A DNA stretch of 64,000 bases from Streptomyces sp. NBC_01264 (GCF_026340675.1 NZ_JAPEOX010000001.1:2418001-2482000); one strand, 5' to 3'; counted from the stretch's first letter, positions 19,001-29,175 are shown. Numbers and translations are program-made. The notes: generated from the letters alone by a model not told the origin.

Positions 19001-22000
19001 TCAGCGGGCGTTGAAGTACTTCGCTTCGGGGTGGTGGATGACGATGGCGTCGGTGGACTGCTCGGGGTGGAGCTGGAACTCCTCCGAGAGGTGGACGCCG
19101 ATGCGCTCCGGCTGGAGGAGGTCGGCGATCTTGGCGCGGTCCTCCAGGTCGGGGCAGGCGCCGTAGCCCAGCGAGAACCGGGCGCCGCGGTACTTCAGGT
19201 CGAACATGTCCTCGACCTTGGCGGGGTCCTCGCCGCCGAAGCCCAGCTCGGCGCGGACGCGGGCGTGCCAGTACTCGGCCATGGCTTCGGCGAGCTGGAC
19301 GGAGAGGCCGTGGAGCTCGAGGTAGTCGCGGTAGGAGTCGGACTCGAACAGCTTGGCCGTGGCCTCGCCGATCCTGGAGCCGACGGTGACGACCTGGAGG
19401 CCGACGACGTCGATCTCGCCGGATTCCTCGGGGCGGAAGAAGTCGGCGAGGCACAGGCGGCGGCCGCGGCGCTGGCGGGGGAAGGTGAAGCGGGTCCGCT
19501 CGTTGCCGGCGTCGTCGAGGATGATCAGGTCCTCGCCCTTGGAGACGCAGGGGAAGTAGCCGTAGACGACGGCGGCTTCGAGGAGGTTCTCGGTGTGCAG
19601 CTTGTCGAGGAGGCCGCGCAGGCGCGGGCGGCCCTCGGACTCCACGAGCTCCTCGTACGTCGCGCCGCCGGCGCGGGCCTGCTTGAGGCCCCACTGGCCC
19701 TTGAAGAGGGCGCCTTCGTCGAGCCAGGAGGCGTAGTCCTTGAGCGGGATGCCCTTGACGACGCGGGTGCCCCAGAAGGGCGGGGTGGGCACGGGGTTGT
19801 CGGTGGAGGTGTCGGAGCGGCCGCCGGGCTCCTCCGTCTCCTCCACCGCCAGGGGGGTGTCGCGCTTGGCGACGCGGCGCTGCTTGAGTTCGGGGAGGGT
19901 GGCGCCGGGGACTCCGCGCTTGACGGCGATGAGGGCGTCCATCAGGCGCAGGCCCTCGAAGGCGTCGCGGGCGTAGCGGACCTCGCCCTCGTAGATCTCG
20001 TGGAGGTCCTGTTCGACGTAGGCGCGGGTGAGGGCGGCGCCGCCGAGGATGACCGGGTAGTCGGCCGCCAGCTTGCGCTGGTTGAGCTCCTCCAGGTTCT
20101 CCTTCATGATCACCGTGGACTTGACGAGCAGGCCGGACATGCCGATGACGTCGGCCTTGTGCTCCTGTGCGGCTTCGAGGATCGCGGAGACCGGCTGCTT
20201 GATGCCGATGTTGACGACGTTGTAGCCGTTGTTGGTCAGGATGATGTCGACGAGGTTCTTGCCGATGTCGTGGACGTCGCCGCGGACGGTGGCCAGGACG
20301 ATGGTGCCCTTGCCCTCGTCGTCGCTCTTCTCCATGTGCGGTTCCAGGTGGGCCACCGCGGTCTTCATGACCTCGGCGGACTGGAGGACGAAGGGGAGCT
20401 GCATCTGGCCGGAGCCGAAGAGCTCGCCGACGACCTTCATGCCCTCCAGGAGGGTGTCGTTGACGATGTCGAGGGCGGGGCGGGTCAGCAGGGCCTCGTC
20501 GAGGTCGGCGTCCAGGCCGTTCTTCTCGCCGTCGATGATGCGGCGCTGCAGGCGCTCGTCGAGCGGCAGGGCGAGGAGTTCCTCGGCGCGGCCGGCCTTC
20601 ATCGACTTGGTGTTGACGCCTTCGAAGAGGGCCATCAGCTTCTGCAGCGGGTCGTAGCCCTCGGCGCGCCGGTCGTAGATCAGGTCGAGGGCGGTGGTGA
20701 CCTGCTCCTCGTCGAAGCGGGCGATCGGCAGGATCTTGGAGGCGTGGACGATCGCGGAGTCCAGGCCGGCCTTGACGCACTCGTCGAGGAAGACGGAGTT
20801 CAGCAGGACGCGGGCGGCCGGGTTGAGGCCGAAGGAGATGTTGGAGAGGCCGAGGGTGGTCTGGACGTCGGGGTGGCGGCGCTTGAGCTCGCGGATCGAC
20901 TCGATCGTGGCGATGCCGTCCTTGCGGGACTCCTCCTGGCCGGTGCAGATGGTGAAGGTCAGGGTGTCGATGAGGATGTCCGACTCGAGGATCCCCCAGT
21001 TCCCTGTGAGGTCCTCGATGAGGCGCTCGGCGATGGCGACCTTGTGCTCGACGGTGCGGGCCTGGCCCTCCTCGTCGATGGTCAGCGCGATCAGCGCGGC
21101 GCCGTGCTCCTGGGCGAGGGCGGTGACCTTGGCGAAGCGGGACTCGGGGCCGTCGCCGTCCTCGTAGTTCACGGAGTTGATGACGGCGCGGCCGCCGAGC
21201 TTCTCCAGGCCGGCCTGGAGGACGGGGACCTCGGTGGAGTCCAGGACGATCGGCAGGGTGGAGGCGGTCGCGAAGCGTCCGGCGAGCTCCTTCATGTCGG
21301 CGACGCCGTCGCGGCCGACGTAGTCCACGCACAGGTCGAGCATGTGCGCGCCTTCGCGGATCTGGTCGCGGACCATCTCCACGCAGTCGTCCCAGCGGGC
21401 TTCGAGCATGGCCTCGCGGAACTTCTTGGACCCGTTGGCGTTCGTGCGCTCGCCGATCGCCATGTACGAGATGTCCTGGCGGAAGGGGACGGTCTGGTAG
21501 AGCGAGGACGCGCCGGGCTCGGGGCGGGGGTCGCGGACGGCCGGGTTCAGGCCGCGGACGCGCTCGACGACCTGGCGCAGGTGCTCGGGGGTGGTGCCGC
21601 AGCAGCCGCCGACGAGGGAGAGGCCGTACTCGCGGACGAAGGTCTCCTGGGCGTCGGCGAGCTCGCTCGCGGACAGCGGGTAGTGGGCGCCGTTCTTGCC
21701 GAGGACCGGCAGGCCCGCGTTGGGCATGCAGGAGAGGGGGATGCGGGAGTTGCGCGCGAGGTAGCGCAGGTGCTCGCTCATCTCGGCGGGGCCGGTGGCG
21801 CAGTTCAGGCCGATCATGTCGATGCCCAGGGGCTCCAGCGCGGTCAGCGCGGCGCCGATCTCCGAGCCGAGGAGCATCGTGCCGGTGGTTTCCACGGTCA
21901 CGGAGCAGATCAGCGGGACGGAGACGCCGAGGGCCTCCATGGCGCGGCGGGCGCCGACGATGGAGGACTTAGTCTGCAGGAGGTCCTGGGTGGTCTCGAC

Positions 22001-22510
22001 GAGGAGCGCGTCGGCGCCGCCGGTGATCAGACCCTCGGCGTTGATCTGGTAGGCGTCGCGGATGGTTCCGTAGTCGATGTGGCCCAGGGTGGGCAGCTTG
22101 GTGCCGGGGCCCATGGAGCCGAGGACCCAGCGCTGCTGTCCGGTGGAGGCGGTGAACTCGTCGGCGATCTCGCGGGCGATCCGGGCGCCGGCGAGCGAGA
22201 GCTCGTGGTTGCGGTCGGCGATGTCGTATTCGGCGAGGGCGGCGTAGTTGGTGCCGAAGGTGTTGGTCTCGACGCAGTCGACGCCGGCCTCGAAGTACTC
22301 GCGGTGCACGTTGGCCACGATGTCGGGGCGGGTGACGTTGAGGACCTCGTTGCAGCCTTCGAGCTGTTCGAAGTCTTCCAGGGTGGGGTCCTGGGCCTGG
22401 AGCATGGTTCCCATCGCTCCGTCGGCGACGACCACGCGGGTCGCCAGTGCCTGGCGGAGGGCATCGGCCCGGGTCTGGGTGTCTGCGGGCGGGTTCGGCA
22501 ACGAGGCCAT
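19001..22510 (-). CDS. metH: Cobalamin-dependent methionine synthase
   Basis: Transfers a methyl group from 5-methyltetrahydrofolate to homocysteine through methylcobalamin. The 1169-residue protein has all four modules: homocysteine domain with zinc ligands Cys237, Cys303 and Cys304; pterin domain (about 340-620, with AIGERTNANGSKKF); cobalamin domain with DVHDIG (745-750) and ligand His747; and a C-terminal reactivation domain that binds S-adenosylmethionine. The ATG at 22510 has AGGGAG 8 nt upstream. The leader (22511-22740) shows a small GCACCC/GGGTGC hairpin but no cobalamin or SAH riboswitch that I can recognise. Confidence 0.97.
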   Translation of the reverse strand: MASLPNPPADTQTRADALRQALATRVVVADGAMGTMLQAQDPTLEDFEQLEGCNEVLNVTRPDIVANVHREYFEAGVDCVETNTFGTNYAALAEYDIADRNHELSLAGARIAREIADEFTASTGQQRWVLGSMGPGTKLPTLGHIDYGTIRDAYQINAEGLITGGADALLVETTQDLLQTKSSIVGARRAMEALGVSVPLICSVTVETTGTMLLGSEIGAALTALEPLGIDMIGLNCATGPAEMSEHLRYLARNSRIPLSCMPNAGLPVLGKNGAHYPLSASELADAQETFVREYGLSLVGGCCGTTPEHLRQVVERVRGLNPAVRDPRPEPGASSLYQTVPFRQDISYMAIGERTNANGSKKFREAMLEARWDDCVEMVRDQIREGAHMLDLCVDYVGRDGVADMKELAGRFATASTLPIVLDSTEVPVLQAGLEKLGGRAVINSVNYEDGDGPESRFAKVTALAQEHGAALIALTIDEEGQARTVEHKVAIAERLIEDLTGNWGILESDILIDTLTFTICTGQEESRKDGIATIESIRELKRRHPDVQTTLGLSNISFGLNPAARVLLNSVFLDECVKAGLDSAIVHASKILPIARFDEEQVTTALDLIYDRRAEGYDPLQKLMALFEGVNTKSMKAGRAEELLALPLDERLQRRIIDGEKNGLDADLDEALLTRPALDIVNDTLLEGMKVVGELFGSGQMQLPFVLQSAEVMKTAVAHLEPHMEKSDDEGKGTIVLATVRGDVHDIGKNLVDIILTNNGYNVVNIGIKQPVSAILEAAQEHKADVIGMSGLLVKSTVIMKENLEELNQRKLAADYPVILGGAALTRAYVEQDLHEIYEGEVRYARDAFEGLRLMDALIAVKRGVPGATLPELKQRRVAKRDTPLAVEETEEPGGRSDTSTDNPVPTPPFWGTRVVKGIPLKDYASWLDEGALFKGQWGLKQARAGGATYEELVESEGRPRLRGLLDKLHTENLLEAAVVYGYFPCVSKGEDLIILDDAGNERTRFTFPRQRRGRRLCLADFFRPEESGEIDVVGLQVVTVGSRIGEATAKLFESDSYRDYLELHGLSVQLAEAMAEYWHARVRAELGFGGEDPAKVEDMFDLKYRGARFSLGYGACPDLEDRAKIADLLQPERIGVHLSEEFQLHPEQSTDAIVIHHPEAKYFNAR

Positions 22511-22736
22511 GGTTGAGCTCCCTGGGATGCGACGGCTGTCGGCTTTGCACCCCCTCTGTGTCAAGGGTGCACGCGGCCAGGGTAACGGTGGACACCCGGC
22601 CCCGGTGAGGGCGTCCCACGTGGCGGACTGCATTCTGTGCCCGGGGGGACGGCGACTTCCGGCCGGGGTGTCCTGGGCGACTCGTATCGGTGGACTCTGC
22701 CCTCATCATGCACAAAGTCGGCATCGACCGATAGTG

Positions 22737-22751
22737 TTCAGCATTGTCGAA
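22737..22751. promoter_or_regulatory. Candidate GylR operator upstream of gylR
   Basis: TTCAGCATTGTCGAA is an imperfect inverted repeat centred on T, 24 bp before the gylR start. It shares its core with the site before glpF. A related half, GTCGGCATCGACCG, lies at 22717-22730. Confidence 0.55.
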
Positions 22752-22774
22752 CTACGTCAGCAGGAGGCTGCGCG

Positions 22775-23542
22775 ATGGCACGGAACATCCAGTCGCTCGA
22801 ACGAGCCGCTGCGATGCTGCGGCTCCTGGCGGGCGGCGAGCGCCGGCTGGGGCTCTCGGACGTGGCCTCTTCCCTGGGTCTGGCCAAGGGGACGGCGCAC
22901 GGGATCCTGCGCACGCTGCAGGCCGAGGGTTTCGTGGAGCAGGACCCGGCTTCGGGCCGCTACCAGCTCGGTGCGGAGCTGCTGCGCCTGGGCAACAGCT
23001 ATCTGGACGTCCACGAGCTGCGGGCGCGCGCCCTGGTGTGGACGGACGACCTGGCCCGCGCGAGCGGGGAGAGCGTGTACGTGGGGGTGCTGCACAAGAG
23101 CGGGGTGCTGATCATGCACCACGTGTTCCGGCCCGACGACAGCCGCCAGGTGCTGGAGGTGGGGGCCATGCAGCCGCTGCACTCCACGGCCCTGGGCAAG
23201 GTGCTGTCCGCGTACGACCCGGTGGCGCACACGCAGGTCCTGGAGGTGGAGCGGGAGTCGTTCACCCCCCGGACGATCACCGACGGCTCCGGCTTCGAAG
23301 AGGTCCTGGACACGATCCGGGCCCGCGGCTGGGCCAGCGACATCGAGGAGACCTGGGACGGGATCGCCTCGGTGGCGGCCCCGATCCACGACCGCCGCAG
23401 GATGCCGGTCGGCGCGGTGGCCGTCGCGGGGGCCGTGGAGCGGGTGTGCGGGGACTCCGGGGAGCCCCGGGCCTCGCTGGTGGCCTCCGTACGGGACTGC
23501 GCGCGGTCGGTTTCGCGCGATCTCGGGGCGGGCCGGTTCTGA
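22775..23542 (+). CDS. gylR: IclR-family glycerol operon regulator GylR
   Basis: A 255-residue IclR-type regulator of glycerol catabolism. It has an N-terminal winged helix-turn-helix (LGLSDVASSLGLAKGTAHGI) and a C-terminal effector domain (LHSTALGKVLSA and ASVAAPIHDRR segments). The start at 22775 has a perfect AGGAGG 7 nt upstream; the open frame extends upstream without support. It is followed directly by glpF-glpK-glpD, as in the S. coelicolor gyl locus, and similar candidate operators precede both transcription units. Confidence 0.95.
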   Translation: MARNIQSLERAAAMLRLLAGGERRLGLSDVASSLGLAKGTAHGILRTLQAEGFVEQDPASGRYQLGAELLRLGNSYLDVHELRARALVWTDDLARASGESVYVGVLHKSGVLIMHHVFRPDDSRQVLEVGAMQPLHSTALGKVLSAYDPVAHTQVLEVERESFTPRTITDGSGFEEVLDTIRARGWASDIEETWDGIASVAAPIHDRRRMPVGAVAVAGAVERVCGDSGEPRASLVASVRDCARSVSRDLGAGRF

Positions 23543-23871
23543 CCTTGGCATGACCTCATCGCTCCGCCCGAACCACCCAACGGCCGCGTCAAAGTGGCAT
23601 TTGGGTGGTTTTTGGCGTTTGATGATCAACGAATGGCCTAATTTGTTCGATCGCACCGACCGGTAACGATCCGGCTCATTGGCCTGGTCAACTCTTGACG
23701 CCCGCTTCACCCGGCCGGAAAACTGCCGTTCATCGGTCGGCATTGCCGAACACCTACCGGCAATACGCGTTAGAGTGTGGCAAGGCCAAGGACCGGTGCA
23801 GCACTCACCGAGTGCGTGGACCGCCGGAGGGACCCGGCGGCCACCACCCCTGAACGACAAAGGAGTCGCGG
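23543..23871 (+). promoter_or_regulatory. glpF upstream region with candidate GylR operator
   Basis: A 329-bp gap without a gene. The perfect palindrome TCGGCATTGCCGA (23737-23749, 6-1-6) lies about 120 bp before glpF and matches the pattern found before gylR. A further TTCGATCG element is at 23648-23655. The region is locally AT-richer around 23588-23650, as expected for a promoter. Confidence 0.6.
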
Positions 23872-24654
23872 GTGTCCAGCTCCGACATCTTCATCGGCGA
23901 GACCATCGGTACCGCCCTGCTCACCCTGCTCGGTGGTGGCGTCTGCGCCGCGCTGACGCTCAAGAGCTCCAAGGCCCGCGGCGCAGGCTGGCTCGCGATC
24001 ACCTTCGGCTGGGGTTTCGCCGTCCTGATCGCCGCCTACGTCTCCGCACCGCTCTCCGGTGCGCACCTCAACCCGGCGGTCACCGTCGGCATCGCGATCA
24101 AGGACGGCGCCTGGGGCGACGTACCGGTCTACTTCGCCGGCCAGCTGCTCGGCGCGATGATCGGCTCGGTCCTGATGTGGCTGGCCTACTACGGCCAGTT
24201 CCAGGCGCACCTGTCCGACCCGGAGCACATCCGTGACGCCAAGCTCGGCCCCGAGGACCCCCACCCGCACGACGTGGCCGGCCCGGTGCTCGGCATCTTC
24301 TCCACGGGCCCCGAGATCCGCAACGTCGTCCAGAACCTGACGACCGAGATCATCGGCACCGCCGTCCTGGTCCTGGCCATCCTGACCCAGGGCCTGCAGG
24401 ACGACGGCAAGGGCCTCGGCGTCATCGGCGTCCTGATCACCTCGTTCGTCGTGGTCGGCATCGGCCTCTCGCTCGGCGGCCCGACCGGCTACGCCATCAA
24501 CCCGGTGCGCGACCTCGGCCCCCGCATCGTCCACTCCCTGCTGCCGCTGCCCAACAAGGGCGGCTCGGACTGGAGCTACTCCTGGATCCCGGTCCTCGGC
24601 CCCCTCGCGGGCGCCGCGCTCGCCGGCGGTCTGTACAACATCGCGTTCGCCTGA
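23872..24654 (+). CDS. glpF: Glycerol uptake facilitator
   Basis: Aquaglyceroporin that lets glycerol diffuse into the cell. The 260-residue protein has six membrane segments and two half-helix signatures: NPA at 67-69 ([11 protein letters not shown]) and NPV at 210-212 ([13 protein letters not shown]). The Ala-to-Val change in the second NPA box and Arg213 are worth noting; Arg213 is the selectivity-filter residue of glycerol facilitators. The GTG start has AGGAG upstream. It is first in glpF-glpK-glpD. Confidence 0.95.
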   Translation: MSSSDIFIGETIGTALLTLLGGGVCAALTLKSSKARGAGWLAITFGWGFAVLIAAYVSAPLSGAHLNPAVTVGIAIKDGAWGDVPVYFAGQLLGAMIGSVLMWLAYYGQFQAHLSDPEHIRDAKLGPEDPHPHDVAGPVLGIFSTGPEIRNVVQNLTTEIIGTAVLVLAILTQGLQDDGKGLGVIGVLITSFVVVGIGLSLGGPTGYAINPVRDLGPRIVHSLLPLPNKGGSDWSYSWIPVLGPLAGAALAGGLYNIAFA

Positions 24655-24732
24655 TCAGCAATCGGCACCACGGCACCATCCGCACCGCCATTCTGATTCC
24701 GCCTACTTCGACACCTGCCAGGAGCAGCCACC

Positions 24733-26259
24733 ATGACCAGCAGCACCGGCCCCTTCATCGCCGCGATCGACCAGGGCACCACCTCTTCCCGCTGCATCGT
24801 CTTCGACCGTGACGGACGCATCGTCTCGGTCGACCAGAAGGAGCACGCGCAGATCCTCCCGCAGCCGGGCTGGGTCGAGCACGACGCCGCCGAGATCTGG
24901 ACCAACGTCCAGGAGGTCGTCGCCGGGGCCCTTTCCAAGGGCGACATCGACCCGGCCGAGGTCAAGGCCGTCGGCATCACCAACCAGCGCGAGACCACCC
25001 TGCTGTGGGACCGCCACACCGGCGAGCCCGTCCACAACGCGCTGGTCTGGCAGGACACCCGCACCGACGCCCTGTGCAAGGAGCTCGGCCGCAACGTCGG
25101 CCAGGACCGCTTCCGCCGCGAGACGGGCCTGCCGCTGGCGAGCTACTTCGCCGGTCCCAAGATCCGCTGGCTGCTCGACAACGTCGAGGGCCTGCGCGAG
25201 CGCGCCCAGGCCGGGGACATCCTCTTCGGCACCATGGACTCCTGGGTCATCTGGAACCTGACCGGCGGCGCCCAGGGCGGCGTGCACGTCACCGACGTCA
25301 CCAACGCCTCGCGCACCATGCTGTTCAACCTGCACACCATGGCCTGGGACGAGCGCATCGCCGAGTCCATGGACGTGCCGATCAACGTCCTCCCCGAGAT
25401 CAAGTCCTCCGCCGAGGTCTACGGCCACGTCAAGGAGGGCGTCCTCGCGGGCGTCCCGGTCGCCTCGGCGCTCGGTGACCAGCAGGCCGCGCTGTTCGGC
25501 CAGACCTGTTTCGCCGAGGGCGAGGCGAAGTCCACGTACGGCACCGGAACGTTCATGCTGATGAACACCGGCGACAAGATCATCAACTCCTACAGCGGCC
25601 TGCTGACCACCGTCGGCTACCAGATCGGCGACCAGAAGCCGGTCTACGCGCTGGAGGGCTCCATCGCCGTCACCGGCTCGCTCGTCCAGTGGATGCGCGA
25701 CCAGATGGGCATGATCAAGACCGCGGCCGAGATCGAGACCCTGGCCTCCTCCGTCGAGGACAACGGCGGCGCGTACTTCGTGCCGGCCTTCTCCGGCCTG
25801 TTCGCCCCGTACTGGCGCTCCGACGCCCGCGGCGTGATCGCCGGCCTCACCCGGTACGTCACCAAGGCGCACATCGCCCGTGCCGTCCTGGAGGCCACCG
25901 CCTGGCAGACCCGCGAGATCACCGACGCCATGACCAAGGACTCGGGCGTCGAGCTCGCCGCCCTGAAGGTCGACGGCGGCATGACCTCCAACAACCTGCT
26001 GATGCAGACGCTCTCCGACTTCGTGGACGCCCCCGTGGTGCGCCCGATGGTCGCCGAGACCACCTGCCTCGGCGCCGCCTACGCCGCCGGCCTGGCCGTC
26101 GGCTTCTGGCCCGACACCGACGCCCTGCGCGCCAACTGGCGCCGCGCGGCGGAGTGGACCCCGCGGATGCCCGCCGAGCAGCGGGAGCGCGAGTACAAGA
26201 GCTGGCTCAAGGCCGTGGAGCGGTCCATGGGCTGGGTCGATGACGAAGACGCCAGCTGA
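24733..26259 (+). CDS. glpK: Glycerol kinase
   Basis: Phosphorylates glycerol to sn-glycerol 3-phosphate, trapping it in the cell. The 508-residue FGGY-family kinase has the phosphate-binding [10 protein letters not shown] near the N-terminus, [26 protein letters not shown] and the C-terminal nucleotide motif [24 protein letters not shown] precedes the ATG. It lies 78 bp after glpF and 43 bp before glpD. Confidence 0.97.
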   Translation: MTSSTGPFIAAIDQGTTSSRCIVFDRDGRIVSVDQKEHAQILPQPGWVEHDAAEIWTNVQEVVAGALSKGDIDPAEVKAVGITNQRETTLLWDRHTGEPVHNALVWQDTRTDALCKELGRNVGQDRFRRETGLPLASYFAGPKIRWLLDNVEGLRERAQAGDILFGTMDSWVIWNLTGGAQGGVHVTDVTNASRTMLFNLHTMAWDERIAESMDVPINVLPEIKSSAEVYGHVKEGVLAGVPVASALGDQQAALFGQTCFAEGEAKSTYGTGTFMLMNTGDKIINSYSGLLTTVGYQIGDQKPVYALEGSIAVTGSLVQWMRDQMGMIKTAAEIETLASSVEDNGGAYFVPAFSGLFAPYWRSDARGVIAGLTRYVTKAHIARAVLEATAWQTREITDAMTKDSGVELAALKVDGGMTSNNLLMQTLSDFVDAPVVRPMVAETTCLGAAYAAGLAVGFWPDTDALRANWRRAAEWTPRMPAEQREREYKSWLKAVERSMGWVDDEDAS

Positions 26260-26302
26260 CCGCACAGCGGCGCAATCGACGAGCAAGTAGGAGTCAAGGG
26301 AT

Positions 26303-27910
26303 ATGAGCAGCCTGCAGAGCGTTCCCACCCTGGGGACGCACCCGACCGCCGGTTCGAACGCGAGCCGCGCCGAGACCCGTGAGCAGCTGGCCAAGGCCAC
26401 GTACGACCTGCTGGTCATCGGCGGTGGAATCCTGGGCACCTCGGTGGCCTGGCACGCCGCGCAGTCGGGGCTGCGGGTGGCCATGGTGGACGCCGGCGAC
26501 TTCGCCGGCGCCACTTCCTCCGCCTCCTCCAAGCTCGTCCACGGCGGCCTGCGCTACCTGCAGACCGGTTCGGTCAAGCTGGTCGCCGAGAACCACCACG
26601 AGCGCCGGGTGCTGGCCAAGGACGTGGCCCCGCACCTGGTGAACCCGCTCACCTTCTACCTCCCGGTGTACAAGGGCGGTCCGGTGGGCGCGGCGAAGCT
26701 GGGCGCGGGCGTGTTCGCGTACTCGGCGCTCTCCGGCTTCGGCGACGGCATGGGCAAGATCATTTCTCCGGCCCGTGCCGCCGCCGACAACCCGGGTCTG
26801 AAGACCGACGACCTCAAGGCCGTCGCGGTCTACTACGACCACCAGATGAACGATTCGCGCGTCGCCGTGATGACGGTCCGCGCGGCCGTGGAGTCGGGCG
26901 CGGTCGTCCTGAACCACGCCGAGGTGACCGGTCTGCGCATGACGCGCGGCCGGGTCTCGGGCGCCGAGCTCAAGGACCGCCTGGACGGCACCGAGTTCGG
27001 TGTGGACGCCCGCGTCGTGCTGAACGCCACCGGCCCCTGGGTGGACCACCTGCGGCGCATGGAGGACAAGCACTCGATGCCGTCCATCCGCCTGTCCAAG
27101 GGCGCGCACATCGTGATGAAGCGCAAGTCGCCCTGGAAGGCCGCCATGGCCACCCCGATCGACAAGTACCGCATCACCTTCGCCCTGCCGTGGGAGGACC
27201 AGCTGCTGCTGGGCACCACGGACGAGGTGTACGAGGGTGACCCGGCGGACGTGCGCGCCACCGAGGGCGACATCCAGCAGATCCTGGACGAGGCGGCCTT
27301 CTCGGTGAAGGACGCCGATCTGGACCGCTCGCTGATGACGTACGCCTTCGCGGGCCTGCGCGTGCTGCCCGGCGGCCCGGGCGGGGTGGAGAAGGCCAAG
27401 CGCGAGACGGTCGTCTCCGAGGGCGCGGGCGGCATGCTGTCGGTGGCCGGCGGCAAGTGGACCACGTACCGGCACATCGGCCGCGTGGTCATGGACAAGC
27501 TGGCCAAGCTCCCGGGCAGCCCGCTGACCGATGACATGGAGCCGCTGAAGTCCCTCGTACGACGGATCGCGCTGCCCGGTGTCGCCAACCCGAACGCGGT
27601 GGCGCACCGGCTGCTCGTGGACCGCGAGCCGGGCTCGCGGATGGACCCGCTGACCGCGCGGCACCTGGCCTCGCACTACGGCTCGCTGGCCTTCGACATC
27701 GCGCGGCTCGCGAACGAGGACCCGGCGCTGGCCGAGCGGATCCACCCGGACGGGCCGGAGATCTGGGCGCAGGTCGCCTACGCCCGGGACAACGAGTGGG
27801 CCGAGACGGCGGACGACGTGCTGCGCCGCCGTACGACGGTGACGGTCCGCGGTCTGGACAGCGCCGAAGTGCGCGGCCGGGTCGAGGAGATGTTGGCCGA
27901 CAAGGCATAA
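26303..27910 (+). CDS. glpD: FAD-dependent glycerol-3-phosphate dehydrogenase
   Basis: Oxidises glycerol 3-phosphate to dihydroxyacetone phosphate, passing electrons to quinone at the membrane. The 535-residue protein has the Rossmann FAD motif LLVIGGGILGTSVAWHA (about 34-50), the family box SSASSKLVHGGLRYLQTG and the C-terminal GlpD domain after about residue 400. TAGGAGTCAAGG precedes the ATG. It is the last gene of the glycerol operon and is followed by a strong terminator. Confidence 0.96.
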   Translation: MSSLQSVPTLGTHPTAGSNASRAETREQLAKATYDLLVIGGGILGTSVAWHAAQSGLRVAMVDAGDFAGATSSASSKLVHGGLRYLQTGSVKLVAENHHERRVLAKDVAPHLVNPLTFYLPVYKGGPVGAAKLGAGVFAYSALSGFGDGMGKIISPARAAADNPGLKTDDLKAVAVYYDHQMNDSRVAVMTVRAAVESGAVVLNHAEVTGLRMTRGRVSGAELKDRLDGTEFGVDARVVLNATGPWVDHLRRMEDKHSMPSIRLSKGAHIVMKRKSPWKAAMATPIDKYRITFALPWEDQLLLGTTDEVYEGDPADVRATEGDIQQILDEAAFSVKDADLDRSLMTYAFAGLRVLPGGPGGVEKAKRETVVSEGAGGMLSVAGGKWTTYRHIGRVVMDKLAKLPGSPLTDDMEPLKSLVRRIALPGVANPNAVAHRLLVDREPGSRMDPLTARHLASHYGSLAFDIARLANEDPALAERIHPDGPEIWAQVAYARDNEWAETADDVLRRRTTVTVRGLDSAEVRGRVEEMLADKA

Positions 27911-27928
27911 GCGGTGGCGTGAACGGGC

Positions 27929-27960
27929 AGAGGGGCGGTTCCAGGGGGAACCGCCCCTCT
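27929..27960 (+). terminator. Terminator of the glycerol operon
   Basis: A perfect 14-bp stem, AGAGGGGCGGTTCC / GGAACCGCCCCTCT, with a 4-nt loop, 18 bp after glpD. Confidence 0.85.
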
Positions 27961-28037
27961 GTCGTGGGCTGTGGCCGGTGCCTCATCAAGGCTTAGGCTG
28001 ACCCACGTACACAAGGGAACTTCGGAAGGAGACCTGG

Positions 28038-29033
28038 GTGATCGAGCTTGAGGGCGTGCCCGAGCTGATCGACCCGGTCATGGTGGCCGCGTTCGAGGGC
28101 TGGAACGACGCGGGTGACGCCGCCTCCGGTGCGGTCGCCCACCTGGACCGGGAGTGGAAGGGCGAGGTCTTCGCGGCTCTGGACGCCGAGGACTACTACG
28201 ACTTCCAGGTCAACCGGCCGACGGTGTGGCTGGACAACGGGGTGCGGAAGATCACCTGGCCGACGACCCGGCTGTCGGTGGTCCGGATCGGCGGGACCAA
28301 ACCGCGCGACCTCGTGCTGGTGCGGGGCATCGAACCGTCCATGCGGTGGCGTTCGTTCTGCAACGAGATCCTGGGCTTCGCCCACGAGCTGGGCGTGGAG
28401 ATGGTCGTCATCCTGGGGGCGCTGCTGGGCGACACCCCGCACACCCGCCCGGTGCCGGTCAGCGGGGTGACCTCGGACGCGGATCTGGCGCGGACGATGG
28501 ACCTGGAGGAGACCAAGTACGAGGGTCCGACGGGGATCGTGGGCATCCTCCAGGAGGCCTGCACCCATGCCGGGGTGCCGGCGGTGTCCCTGTGGGCGGC
28601 GGTGCCGCACTACGTGTCGCAGCCGCCGAACCCGAAGGCGACGCTGGCGCTCCTGAACCGGCTGGAGGATCTGATCGACATCCGGATCCCGCTGGGCGAA
28701 CTCCCCGAGGACGCGCGGGCGTGGCAGCTGGGCGTGGACCAACTGGCGGCCGAGGACAGCGAGGTGGCGGAGTACGTCCAGACGCTGGAGGAGGCGCGGG
28801 ACACCGCGGACCTGCCGGAGGCGTCCGGGGACGCGATCGCCCGGGAGTTCGAGCGGTATCTGCGGCGGCGGGATCCGTCCGCGGGCGCGGAGCCGGGTGA
28901 CGGGTCGTACCTGAGGGACACCTCGGGTGGGATGCCGCGGCCGCCGAAGCGGAAGCCTTCGGGGACCGAGGAGGAACCCCCGGCCCCTCCGGCGGCCTCG
29001 CCGGACGAGGACGAGGCGCCTCCGGAGGCGTAG
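28038..29033 (+). CDS. parJ: PAC2-family protein, ParJ (SCO1662) orthologue
   Basis: A 331-residue protein of the PAC2 (proteasome assembly chaperone 2-like) fold family, recognisable by VMVAAFEGWNDAGDA and the GALLGDTPHTRPVPV segment. The S. coelicolor counterpart at this place, SCO1662, is known as ParJ, a partner of ParA that affects ParA polymerisation during sporulation. The C-terminal about 50 residues are a Pro/Glu-rich tail. The GTG start has AAGGAG 8 nt upstream, with TAGGCT at 27994-27999 as a likely -10. The function assignment rests on synteny and recall. Confidence 0.85.
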   Translation: MIELEGVPELIDPVMVAAFEGWNDAGDAASGAVAHLDREWKGEVFAALDAEDYYDFQVNRPTVWLDNGVRKITWPTTRLSVVRIGGTKPRDLVLVRGIEPSMRWRSFCNEILGFAHELGVEMVVILGALLGDTPHTRPVPVSGVTSDADLARTMDLEETKYEGPTGIVGILQEACTHAGVPAVSLWAAVPHYVSQPPNPKATLALLNRLEDLIDIRIPLGELPEDARAWQLGVDQLAAEDSEVAEYVQTLEEARDTADLPEASGDAIAREFERYLRRRDPSAGAEPGDGSYLRDTSGGMPRPPKRKPSGTEEEPPAPPAASPDEDEAPPEA

Positions 29034-29043
29034 CCGTGTGAGG

Positions 29044-29080
29044 GGGCGGGGCGGGGGATCTTCTCCCCGCCCCGCCCTTT
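29044..29080 (+). terminator. Strong terminator after parJ
   Basis: A 13-bp G/C stem (29044-29056 with 29065-29077), an 8-nt loop and a TTT run. Confidence 0.85.
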
Positions 29081-29091
29081 CGCCGTTTCCC

Positions 29092-29168
29092 GGGGCTCCG
29101 CCCCGGACCCCGCTCCTCAAACGCCGGAGGGGCTGGAATTGCCCTACGGGCAATTCCAGCCCCTCCGG
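29092..29168. repeat. Streptomyces-type intergenic repeat with 21-bp perfect inverted repeat
   Basis: The stretch begins with the CGGGGCTCCGCCCCGG and CGCTCCTCAAACGCCGG elements common between Streptomyces genes, then forms a perfect 21-bp stem (29124-29144 with 29148-29168) around a TAC loop. It lies between the convergent parJ and mshC ends and ends 7 bp before the mshC stop. Confidence 0.8.
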
Positions 29169-29175
29169 TGAGTGT

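Noticed and set aside
18941..22516. A 1191-codon open frame on the plus strand opposite metH
   Set aside because: It is the antisense shadow of metH produced by GC-biased codons. The translation is Val/Leu/Gly/Asp-rich without any domain, while the minus strand encodes a complete MetH.
22511..22740. Cobalamin or SAH riboswitch in the metH leader
   Set aside because: I looked for the conserved cores on the metH strand and found only a small GCACCC/GGGTGC hairpin.
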